Assembly: GCA_026400425.1 (NCBI GenBank)
Contig: JAPLPC010000146.1
Location: 1 to 5,602, forward strand
Length of the DNA: 5,602 bases
Reading direction: 5' to 3'
Source of the DNA: Hyphomicrobiales bacterium
Lineage (GTDB): Bacteria; Pseudomonadota; Alphaproteobacteria; Rhizobiales; Xanthobacteraceae
A program made the translations under genes and the position numbers. The notes below the pieces were generated by a model. It was not told where the DNA came from. It did no database searches and saw only the letters and a list, made by a program, of their open reading frames with translations. How positions within the stretch are numbered: position 1 is the first letter of the stretch; each line of letters starts with the position of its first letter. Shown piece after piece: positions 1 through 5,602 of the stretch.

Positions 1-11
1 CCTCAATCCGT

Positions 12-94
12 AGGGTGGGCAAAGCGTAGCGTGCCCACCAACTCCGTGACGCCGGAACGGTGGGCCCGACGCAACAGCGCCGTCGCCCACCCCC
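12..94. repeat. Two-hairpin intergenic palindromic repeat (GGTGGGC/GCCCACC type)
   Basis: Two neighbouring hairpins share the same arm sequence. The first pairs GGTGGGCA (14-21) with TGCCCACC (32-39), a perfect 8-bp stem around a 10-base loop. The second pairs GGTGGGC (59-65) with GCCCACC (85-91), continues after a two-base bulge with GACG (68-71) against CGTC (81-84), and closes on a 9-base loop. The lead-in TAGGGTGGGCAAAGCG resembles a palindromic repeat I recall as dispersed in Bradyrhizobium-type genomes; that match is from memory. It lies just past the stop of the acyl-CoA ligase and could protect or end that transcript, but no T-run follows on the minus strand, so a classical intrinsic terminator is not supported. 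No gene is visible in 1-102. Confidence 0.65.
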
Positions 95-102
95 GATGAC
101 CC

Positions 103-1791
103 TTACGCCGCCGCTTCCTGTTTCTTTTCGTCGCGCAATTCGCGGCGGAGGATCTTGCCGACATTGGTCTTCGGCAGAGCGTCGCGGAATTCGATCTGCT
201 TCGGCACCTTGTAGTTGGTCAGCTGGGTGCCGCAGAACTTGATGATGTCCTCGGCGGTGAGCTTCGGGTCTTTCTTGACCACGAAGGCCTTCACCGCTTC
301 GGTGGTCTTGGCGTCGGCGACGCCGATCACCGCGCATTCCATCACGCCGGGATGGCTGGCGATGACCTCCTCGACCTCGTTCGGATAGACGTTGAAGCCG
401 GACACCAGCACCATGTCCTTCTTGCGGTCGATGATCTTGGTGCTGCCCTCGGCATCCATGATGCCGATGTCGCCGGTGCGGAAAAAGCCGTCCGCGGTCA
501 TCACCTTGGCGGTTTCGTCCGGCCTGTTCCAGTAGCCGCTCATCACCTGCGGGCCCTTGGCGCAGATCTCGCCGGGCTGGCCGAGCGGGACCTCGTTGCC
601 GTCGTCGTCGCGGATCGAAATATAGGTCGAAGGCACCGGCAAGCCGATCGTGCCGGTGAACTGGTCGATATCGGCGGGATTGCAGGTCAGCGTCGGCGAA
701 GTCTCCGACAGGCCGTAGCCCTCGGCGATCAGGCAGCCGGTCGCCTTCTGCCACTTCTCGGCCACCGCGCGCTGCACGGCCATGCCGCCGCCATTGGAGA
801 TCTTCAGCTTGGAGAAATCCACCTCGTCGAAACCGGGTGCATTCAGCAAGCCATTATACAGCGTGTTGACGGCCGGGAAGCTGTTGACCTGATACTTCTT
901 CAATTCCTTGATGAAGCCGGCCATGTCGCGCGGATTGGGGATCAGGAGATTGACGCCGCCGGCGCGCACCGCGAGCAGGAAGCAGGCCGTCAGCGCGAAG
1001 ATGTGATACAGCGGCAGCGCGCAGACGATGAACAATTGATCGACATGCGGCGGCTTGCGCAGCGCCGGCTGCAGCCAGGCATCGTTCTGCAGCATGTTGG
1101 CGAGAATATTCCGATGCAGCAGTGTCGCGCCCTTGGAGACGCCGGTGGTGCCGCCGGTATATTGCAGGAAGGCGACATCGTCCGGGCTGAGGGTCGGCTT
1201 GCTCAGTTTCATGTTGCGGCCGGCCGACACCGCGTCGTTGAAAGCAACGGCGTGGGGCAGGTTATAGGCGGGCACCATCTTCTTGACGCGGCGGACCACC
1301 AGATTCACGATCATGCCCTTGAAGCCGAGCATGTCGCCCATGCTGGCGACGATCACATGCTTGACCTGGGTCTTTGCGATCACCTGCTGCACGACGGCAG
1401 CAAAGTTCTCCAGCACGATGATGGCTTCGGCGCCTGAATCCTTGAGCTGGTGCTCGAGTTCGCGCGGGGTATAGAGCGGGTTGACGTTGACGGCGGCATA
1501 GCCGGCGCGCAGCACGGCACAGGTGGCGACCGGATAGTTCAGCACGTTCGGCATCATCAGCGCGACGCGGGCGCCCTTGGCCATGCCCTTGCTTTGCAGA
1601 TAGGCGCCGAGCGCCACCGAATGTTCGTCGAGCTCACCATAGGTGATCGACTTGTCCATGCAGATGAACGCCTTGCGATCGCGGAACTTCGCAAAGCTTT
1701 CTTCCAGCAGCGTCACCAGCGACGGATATTGCGCGGTGTCGATATCGGCGGGTACGCCGGCCGGATAGTGCTTGAGCCAGATGCGCTCCAT
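103..1791 (-). CDS. fadD: Long-chain fatty acid--CoA ligase (FadD-type, AMP-forming)
   Basis: This 562-residue enzyme activates free long-chain fatty acids to acyl-CoA through an acyl-adenylate, using ATP and CoA, normally at the inner face of the cytoplasmic membrane as fatty acids enter beta-oxidation. Visible motifs in order: the ATP-binding loop YTGGTTGVSKGA (211-222), the adenylate-forming motif EGYGLSETSP (357-366), RTGD with Asp441 for ribose contact, the fatty-acyl-CoA synthetase signature over 434-476 including DRKKDMVLVSGFNVYPNEVE, and a C-terminal catalytic lysine at 546 in KTNVGK. The length is almost that of E. coli FadD (561). No signal peptide is seen. The ATG at 1791 is well supported: GAGGGGG lies six bases upstream and the N-terminus MERIWLKHYP suits the family. 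The frame is intact, ending in TAA. Exact chain-length preference cannot be read from sequence, and paralogous medium/long-chain ligases are the main alternative. No beta-oxidation partner lies in the window. Confidence 0.93.
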   Translation of the reverse strand: MERIWLKHYPAGVPADIDTAQYPSLVTLLEESFAKFRDRKAFICMDKSITYGELDEHSVALGAYLQSKGMAKGARVALMMPNVLNYPVATCAVLRAGYAAVNVNPLYTPRELEHQLKDSGAEAIIVLENFAAVVQQVIAKTQVKHVIVASMGDMLGFKGMIVNLVVRRVKKMVPAYNLPHAVAFNDAVSAGRNMKLSKPTLSPDDVAFLQYTGGTTGVSKGATLLHRNILANMLQNDAWLQPALRKPPHVDQLFIVCALPLYHIFALTACFLLAVRAGGVNLLIPNPRDMAGFIKELKKYQVNSFPAVNTLYNGLLNAPGFDEVDFSKLKISNGGGMAVQRAVAEKWQKATGCLIAEGYGLSETSPTLTCNPADIDQFTGTIGLPVPSTYISIRDDDGNEVPLGQPGEICAKGPQVMSGYWNRPDETAKVMTADGFFRTGDIGIMDAEGSTKIIDRKKDMVLVSGFNVYPNEVEEVIASHPGVMECAVIGVADAKTTEAVKAFVVKKDPKLTAEDIIKFCGTQLTNYKVPKQIEFRDALPKTNVGKILRRELRDEKKQEAAA

Positions 1792-1797
1792 GACATT

Positions 1798-1804
1798 CCC
1801 CCTC
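1798..1804 (-). promoter_or_regulatory. Ribosome binding site of the acyl-CoA ligase gene
   Basis: On the minus strand GAGGGGG is followed by the six-base spacer AATGTC and then ATG. This purine-rich stretch at normal spacing fixes the start at 1791. Confidence 0.7.
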
Positions 1805-1824
1805 GGAATTTATTGGTTGCGCGA

Positions 1825-1854
1825 AGTATTGAGCAGATCGCACAGCCAAGGCAA
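1825..1854 (-). promoter_or_regulatory. Weak candidate promoter for the acyl-CoA ligase gene
   Basis: On the minus strand TTGCCT (1849-1854) is separated by 18 bases from AATACT (1825-1830), about 30 bases before the start codon. Both hexamers only partly match the housekeeping sigma consensus, and a GC-rich genome gives such matches by chance. No operator such as a FadR-like palindrome stands out. Confidence 0.2.
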
Positions 1855-1903
1855 GCCGCGTAACGCCGCGGGTGGGGGAAGGGGCCGGGCCACCCATTTG
1901 CCT

Positions 1904-1992
1904 CCGTCACGCGCGGCGAAGCTGGGTCCCCGGGCCTTCGCCACGCCCAAGGGTCTTCTGCCCCGCAGGCGGGTCGAGCCTACGGATGACGG
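1904..1992. repeat. Intergenic block bounded by CCGTCA/TGACGG with inner hairpins
   Basis: The block opens with CCGTCA (1904-1909) and closes with TGACGG (1987-1992), an inverted pair. Inside, GGCGAAG (1915-1921) pairs with CTTCGCC (1936-1942) and CTGC (1958-1961) with GCAG (1965-1968). The architecture, with a tail resembling GAGCCTACGGATGACGG, looks like a small non-coding dispersed repeat of alphaproteobacterial type. It sits between the carboxypeptidase 3' end and the ligase promoter region. No coding frame is supported here. Assignment to a repeat family is inference; it needs other copies in the genome to be firm. Confidence 0.45.
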
Positions 1993-2008
1993 GGAGTATG
2001 TGCCAGGT

Positions 2009-2167
2009 TTAGCTGCGCGGTGCCGTCGCTGCGGGTTTGGCTTCGCCGGTGGTGGCCGGCTTCGGCTTAGCAGCAGCGGCTGGCTTTGCCGCAGGCTTGG
2101 CGGCCGGTTTTGCAGCAGTCGGCTTTACAGCATCCGGCTTTGCGGCGTCCGGCTTCGCAGCCGCCTG
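2009..2167 (-). other. In-frame coding-like continuation of the carboxypeptidase tail beyond its TAG stop
   Basis: Directly after the TAG at 2168-2170, the same minus-strand frame stays open for 52 codons and ends with TAA at 2009-2011. It begins QAAAKPDAAKPDAVKP, continues with several AAKP units and ends in TAPRS. The Lys-Pro-Ala repeat, the AAG/CCG/GCN codon choice and the phase match the last 25 codons before the stop. This is therefore probably the former, or conditionally expressed, C-terminal end of the carboxypeptidase. With the TAG read as an amino acid the protein would be 53 residues longer. No start codon or ribosome site makes it an independent gene. Confidence 0.7.
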
Positions 2168-2218
2168 CTAGGGCTTGGGAGCGGGCTTGGCAGTAGGCTT
2201 GGCGTCGGCGGCCGGCTT
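2033..2218 (-). repeat. Tandem Lys-Pro-Ala coding repeat (12- and 15-base units)
   Basis: On the minus strand, units of the form AAG-CCG-GCN-GCN recur in 12-base (KPAA) and 15-base (KPDAA, KPDAV, KPTAA) periods. The plus strand shows it as repeated GGCTT blocks. The run crosses the TAG at 2168-2170 without change of phase. Such imperfect short tandem repeats are prone to slippage, so tail length probably varies among relatives. Confidence 0.65.
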
Positions 2219-3427
2219 GGCATCCTTGTCTGCCGCATCTTGCTTCTTAGCCGCGGCTTTGCCCTTCCGGGGCTTGGCTTTCGGCGTCTGCTTGGCCTCT
2301 TCCACCGCATTGGCGGCGATCAGGTCGGCGCCGGATTTCTTCGGCCCGATATAGACGATGGTCGGCTCCACCTGCGCTGGCGCTGCGGCGATCATGTCTT
2401 CCGGGCGCAGTGTGGGTGGCTGCAATCCGCCGGCGAAAAACGACAGCGCGGCCGAACTGTTGGCTTCGCTATTGGCCACTGCGTCTTCGTCGCTGGCCGG
2501 GCGCTTGCGTTTCGGTCCGCACATCTCGTCGCGCAGATTGGGCGGCGCCGCGTCGATCGGCGCCATCGCATCGACGGTGCCGAGCGCGGGCTTCAGCCAG
2601 GTGAGGCCGCCATTGCTGTTGCCGAAGCCGGCTTCGAGCAGCTGCGCGGCTTTCACCGCGCGGGCATGGCCCGAGGTCGAGCCGAGCACGACGGCGATCA
2701 GGCGCTTGTTGCCGCGGGTGGCGGAGGCGACGAGATTATAGCCGGAGGCGCAGATGAAGCCGGTCTTGAACCCGTCGGCGCCGGGATAGCGGCCGATCAG
2801 CCGGTTGAAATTGTAGGTGACGCGACGGCCGAATTTCATCGCCGGGATGTGCATGAAATATTCGTATTCCGGCAGGTCTTTGATCACGGCGCGGGCGAGG
2901 ATCACGAGGTCGCGCGCCGAGGTCACCTGCTCGTCGGCGGGCAGGCCGTTCGGGTGGACGTAATGCGGCTGCGTCATGCCGAGGCGTTGCGCATTCGCGT
3001 TCATCATGGCGGAGAAGCCGTCGATGGAGCCGCCGACGCCTTCGGCGAGCACCACGGCCATGTCATTGGCCGATTTCACCATCATCATGGTCAGCGCATT
3101 TTCAACGGTGAGCTGGGTGCCGGCCTTGAAGCCCATCTTGGACGGCGATTCGGCGGCGGCGATCGGCGACACCGTGAACACGGAGTCGAGACGAAGACGA
3201 CCTTCTTTTAACGCATTCAGCGTCACATAGGCGGTCATGATCTTGGTGACCGATGCCGGATGCCACGGATAGGTGGCATTCTCGGCCTGCAGCACCTTGC
3301 CGGTATCCGCTTCCACCACCAGCGTCGCTTCGGCATTGGCCGCGCGCGATGCGAGCGCGCCCAAAGCGAGAGCGGCGGCAACAGTCAGACATTTGAACGT
3401 GCGGGGTGATGCGAAGGAAAACTGCAC
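2168..3427 (-). CDS. Secreted D-alanyl-D-alanine carboxypeptidase (peptidase S11, low-molecular-mass PBP) with truncated Lys/Pro/Ala tail
   Basis: This enzyme removes the terminal D-alanine from peptidoglycan pentapeptides in the periplasm. With the GTG at 3427 as start the protein has 419 residues. A Sec signal peptide covers 1-32 (hydrophobic core LTVAAALALGALA, AxA-type end RAANA), followed by mature EATLVVEAD. The three penicillin-binding motifs are intact: SVTK (59-62, nucleophile Ser59), SAN (119-121) and KTG (221-223). The catalytic domain ends near residue 270. After it I see no clear PBP5-type beta domain or amphipathic anchor, only a linker and a Lys/Pro/Ala-rich tail stopped by TAG. 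An ATG at 3562 gives a 464-residue version. I disfavour it: it lacks a ribosome site, puts 55 residues before the signal core, and its extra 45 codons have about 56% GC at third positions, lower than the body by eye. The GTG has AAGGA 13 bases upstream, a somewhat long spacing. Function is sure; the start is moderately sure. Confidence 0.9.
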   Translation of the reverse strand: MQFSFASPRTFKCLTVAAALALGALASRAANAEATLVVEADTGKVLQAENATYPWHPASVTKIMTAYVTLNALKEGRLRLDSVFTVSPIAAAESPSKMGFKAGTQLTVENALTMMMVKSANDMAVVLAEGVGGSIDGFSAMMNANAQRLGMTQPHYVHPNGLPADEQVTSARDLVILARAVIKDLPEYEYFMHIPAMKFGRRVTYNFNRLIGRYPGADGFKTGFICASGYNLVASATRGNKRLIAVVLGSTSGHARAVKAAQLLEAGFGNSNGGLTWLKPALGTVDAMAPIDAAPPNLRDEMCGPKRKRPASDEDAVANSEANSSAALSFFAGGLQPPTLRPEDMIAAAPAQVEPTIVYIGPKKSGADLIAANAVEEAKQTPKAKPRKGKAAAKKQDAADKDAKPAADAKPTAKPAPKP

Positions 3428-3641
3428 TATCCGGATCCGGTCCTTGGCGGCCGCCTGCCGTGCTGAAGCACTGCACGCAGCAATTTGGCGAGATGAGGGA
3501 CGTTCGACAATCAGTTGGCCGTCACGCAGTGATGACAGCAAACCTATACCGGCCAAGCGCATCAGAATAGTGGCGAAGACGTTAAATCCATGAGGAAAGG
3601 GGCCAAAGTTCGGCGGTGAACCGACGGCGCTGTCCGCTCTT

Positions 3642-3672
3642 TGTCGTCACCCGGTCAAGCCGGGCGACGACA
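3642..3672. repeat. Intergenic hairpin repeat downstream of the ABC exporter
   Basis: TGTCGTCACCCGG (3642-3654) and CCGGGCGACGACA (3660-3672) form a 13-bp arm pair with one mismatch, around the loop TCAAG. In RNA from the minus strand the mismatch becomes a G-U pair. It begins 12 bases after the exporter's TAG, where a transcript end is expected, but the following minus-strand bases are AAAGAGCGG and not a T-run. It resembles the CGTCACCCGG-type palindromes I recall in Bradyrhizobium relatives, so a dispersed repeat with a possible role in 3'-end protection is the better label. The rest of the gap 3428-3683 shows no convincing gene. Confidence 0.6.
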
Positions 3673-3683
3673 GTCGTGGGCGT

Positions 3684-5459
3684 CTACGACATCCCCGCAT
3701 CCGCTCTTGCCTGTTCCTGCACCATGAACTGCGCCATGGCGAGCGAGGCGAAATAGCCGCCCTTGGCCACCAGTTCGTCGAAGGTTCCCGCTTCGATCAC
3801 GCGTCCGTTCTCGAACACCAGGATCCGCGTGGCGTTGCGGATGGTGGAGAGCCGATGCGCGATCACGAACGTGGTGCGGCCTTTCATCACTTCATCGAGA
3901 GCGAGATTGAGCTTGGCTTCGGTTACGGCGTCGAGTGCGGATGTGGCTTCGTCGAGGATCAGGATCGGCGGATCCTTCAGCAAGGCGCGGGCGATGGACA
4001 GACGCTGGCGCTCGCCGCCCGACAGCATGCGGCCGCGTTCGCCGGCATTGGTATCGAAGCCGCGGTCGCTGCGGGTGATGAAGTCGAGCGCCTGAGCGCG
4101 TTCGGCGGCAACGCGCAGTTCCGCATCCGTGGCATCCGGTTTGCCGACCCGCAGATTGTCTGCGATCGACCGGTTGAACAGCAGTGCTTCCTGAAACACG
4201 ACGCCGATATTGCGGCGCAGCCCCGACAGCGTCAGCGCCCGCACGTCCATGCCGTCGATCTTGATGACCCCCGACTGCGGATCGAAGGCGCGGTGCAGCA
4301 GCGCGATAGCCGTCGATTTGCCGGCGCCGGTGGCGCCGACCAGCGCGATGGTCTGACTGGGCAGCGCGGTGAAGGACAGATCCTGGATTGCAGGCCGCTT
4401 GCCGTCATAGGAGAACGAAACGTCGTTGAACTCGACCAGCCCCTGCAGGCGACCGGGATCGATGGCGTCGATGCGGTCGCGCACCGCGGGCACGGCGTCG
4501 AGCACGTTCATGAATTCGCGCAGCCGCGGCGCCTCCATGAACACGCCGTTGATGAAGGCGACCACCTGTTCGAGCCGCTGGATCAGCATGGTGGCGAACG
4601 ACACGAACATCACGATCTCGCCGACGGTGGTGAGGCCCTGCTGATGCAGCGCGATGCCGACGGTGAAGATCGCCAGCACCGTGATGGTCGTCGATGCGCG
4701 GGTCATCACCGAGACGAGCGCCCACCATGACAGCACCGGCATCTGCGCCGCCAGCAACTGGCCGGAGACGCCGCGCAGACCCGTGACTTCGGCCTCGATG
4801 CGGGTGAAGCTCTGCACCAGCGCAACGTTGCTGAGCGAGTCGGATGCGCGCGCCGAGAGGTCGCTGTAATGATCCTCGACCTCGTTCTGCATCCCCGACG
4901 TCTTGCGCACCACCAGCGTCGTCAGGATGGTGAACACCACGCACAGGATCATCAGCAGCACGGCGAGGCGCCAGTTCAGATAGATCGACAGCGGCAACAG
5001 CACTACCAGCGAGACGATGGACGCAAAATGCTCGCGGAAGAAGCTGATCCAGACACGCCACAGCGCGTCGGTGCCGCCCAGCATCACCTTCATCAGCCGG
5101 CCCGAATGCGTGCCGGTGTGGAAGGTCAGCGGTAACTGCATGATATGTTCGAAATAGTCGGTCAGCACCGCCTGGCGCTGGCGATGCGCCAGCCGGTCGG
5201 CGTGCAATGCCACGATAGCGCCGCAGATAATCGAGAACAGCCCGAACCCGACCCAGGCCGCCAGCAACGGCCACGGCGAGTTGATGCCGGCATGGGCGGT
5301 GTCCGCGGGGGCCTTGGTCAGGACATCGATGATGCGGCCGAACAGCACCGGCTCGGCGAACTGCGCGCAGGCCAGCAGCAGATTGGCCACGGCGAGCAGC
5401 CATGCGAGGCGCTTTTCCTTGCCGAGCAGCTCGAGCACGCGGATGTAGATCTTGGTCAT
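3684..5459 (-). CDS. ndvA: ABC exporter, permease fused to ATPase, NdvA/ChvA-like (putative cyclic glucan exporter)
   Basis: This is a half-transporter expected to work as a homodimer in the inner membrane. From the ATG at 5459 it has 591 residues, close to the NdvA/ChvA glucan exporters. The N-terminal half shows about six membrane segments (near 20-37, 63-87, 144-162, 164-183, 246-272 and 278-297). The C-terminal ATPase carries Walker A GATGAGKST (375-383), Q-loop Gln423, signature LSGGE (479-483), Walker B ILILDE with Asp503/Glu504, SALD (507-510) and His535, so it should hydrolyse ATP. Resemblance to ChvA/NdvA includes AEPVLFGRIID, ADRLAHRQR, SDSLSNV, and AQMPVLSWWA; this is compared from memory. 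The substrate would be periplasmic cyclic beta-glucan, important for osmoadaptation and host interaction. A lipid or multidrug exporter of the same superfamily is the alternative, since no glucan synthase (ndvB) is nearby. A TTG at 5483 would add eight residues; I prefer ATG because MTKIYIRVLELLG fits the family start, although neither has a strong ribosome site. Confidence 0.85.
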   Translation of the reverse strand: MTKIYIRVLELLGKEKRLAWLLAVANLLLACAQFAEPVLFGRIIDVLTKAPADTAHAGINSPWPLLAAWVGFGLFSIICGAIVALHADRLAHRQRQAVLTDYFEHIMQLPLTFHTGTHSGRLMKVMLGGTDALWRVWISFFREHFASIVSLVVLLPLSIYLNWRLAVLLMILCVVFTILTTLVVRKTSGMQNEVEDHYSDLSARASDSLSNVALVQSFTRIEAEVTGLRGVSGQLLAAQMPVLSWWALVSVMTRASTTITVLAIFTVGIALHQQGLTTVGEIVMFVSFATMLIQRLEQVVAFINGVFMEAPRLREFMNVLDAVPAVRDRIDAIDPGRLQGLVEFNDVSFSYDGKRPAIQDLSFTALPSQTIALVGATGAGKSTAIALLHRAFDPQSGVIKIDGMDVRALTLSGLRRNIGVVFQEALLFNRSIADNLRVGKPDATDAELRVAAERAQALDFITRSDRGFDTNAGERGRMLSGGERQRLSIARALLKDPPILILDEATSALDAVTEAKLNLALDEVMKGRTTFVIAHRLSTIRNATRILVFENGRVIEAGTFDELVAKGGYFASLAMAQFMVQEQARADAGMS

Positions 5460-5523
5460 GAAGTGGCACCCGGATAGGCGCAATGGCGCCCGTGGTTCCG
5501 AGTTTAGATGCGGATCGCGCGAG

Positions 5524-5529
5524 AATATA
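5524..5529 (-). promoter_or_regulatory. Possible -10 element upstream of the ABC exporter
   Basis: The minus strand reads TATATT within GTCTATATTCTCG, about 65 bases before the ATG at 5459, in an otherwise GC-rich stretch. No good -35 hexamer lies 16-18 bases upstream, so support is weak. Confidence 0.2.
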
Positions 5530-5547
5530 GACGCAAGGAAAGTTGTT

Positions 5548-5562
5548 CAGAGCTTCGCTCTG
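5548..5562. repeat. Short perfect palindrome upstream of the ABC exporter
   Basis: CAGAGC (5548-5553) and GCTCTG (5557-5562) form a perfect 6-bp stem on a three-base loop TTC. It lies between the possible -10 element and the end-of-window repeat. It may be part of that repeat or a binding site; the sequence does not decide. Confidence 0.4.
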
Positions 5563-5570
5563 GTCTTCGT

Positions 5571-5602
5571 TGTCATCACCCGCGAAAGCGGGTGATCCAG
5601 TA
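5571..5602. repeat. Edge of a dispersed palindromic repeat, cut by the window end
   Basis: ATCACCCGC (5575-5583) and GCGGGTGAT (5588-5596) form a perfect 9-bp stem closed by GAAA, a GNRA-type tetraloop in plus-strand RNA. It is preceded by TGTC and followed by CCAGTA. I recall the string TCACCCGCGAAAGCGGGTGA as one end of a repeat common in Bradyrhizobium-group genomes, whose other end reads TACTGGATC. If so, the window holds only the left end. Confidence 0.6.

Noticed and set aside
59..91. Intrinsic terminator for the acyl-CoA ligase
   Set aside because: The stem is strong, but no T-run follows on the minus strand; kept as a repeat instead.
352..1437. 361-codon open frame on the plus strand inside the acyl-CoA ligase gene
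   Set aside because: It is antisense to an intact fadD with all catalytic motifs; His/Asp/Gly-rich composition is typical of a mirror frame in GC-rich DNA.
1772..3211. 479-codon open frame on the plus strand across the gap and the carboxypeptidase gene
   Set aside because: Mostly antisense to the carboxypeptidase, Arg/Gly-rich low-complexity product, no recognisable domain or ribosome site.
3562..3591. Nine-codon leader frame (ATG at 3591) whose TGA overlaps the ATG at 3562, suggesting translational coupling
   Set aside because: No ribosome site before it (the upstream bases CCTTTCCTC are pyrimidine-rich) and the ATG at 3562 is itself doubtful.
3855..4730. 291-codon plus-strand frame inside the ABC exporter
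   Set aside because: Antisense mirror of the ATPase domain; no independent support.
5460..5483. TTG start at 5483 giving eight extra residues on the ABC exporter
   Set aside because: A rare start codon with no clear ribosome site, while ATG at 5459 gives a family-like N-terminus.
1..5602. A new defence, mobile or biosynthetic system
   Set aside because: All coding capacity is accounted for by three well-known housekeeping-type families; no transposase, integrase, CRISPR repeats, tRNA-like ends or unknown gene cluster is visible.

Overview
The window looks like chromosomal DNA from an alphaproteobacterium of the Bradyrhizobium/Rhodopseudomonas/Nitrobacter group. The evidence is high GC with GC-rich third codon positions, the family character of the three proteins, and intergenic palindromes of the type scattered through genomes of that group. 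The taxonomic call is inference from style and recalled family resemblance; no search was run.

Layout: three protein genes, all on the minus strand, so transcription runs from high to low coordinates. First comes a half-size ABC exporter (permease fused to ATPase) resembling the NdvA/ChvA cyclic glucan exporters (5459 down to 3684). Next is a secreted D-alanyl-D-alanine carboxypeptidase of the S11 penicillin-binding family (about 3427 down to 2168). Last is a FadD-type long-chain fatty acyl-CoA ligase (1791 down to 103). The genes are separated by gaps of about 120 to 380 bases and do not overlap, so they are probably separate transcription units. Exporter and carboxypeptidase both act at the cell envelope; the ligase serves fatty acid uptake and degradation. 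Nothing shows that the three form one pathway.

The gaps are not empty. Positions 12-94 hold a two-hairpin repeat of the GGTGGGC/GCCCACC type. Positions 1904-1992 hold a block bounded by CCGTCA/TGACGG. Positions 3642-3672 hold a 13-bp-arm hairpin. Positions 5548-5602 hold two small palindromes, the second probably the edge of a longer dispersed repeat cut by the window end.

The most interesting observation is at the 3' end of the carboxypeptidase gene. Its Lys/Pro/Ala-rich tail is closed by a TAG at 2168-2170, but the same reading frame continues the same repeat for 52 more codons to a TAA at 2009-2011. This looks like a single-base nonsense change (or a base-call error, or a readthrough site) inside a low-complexity tail. 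I see no phage, transposase, CRISPR, RNA gene or undescribed multi-gene system here.
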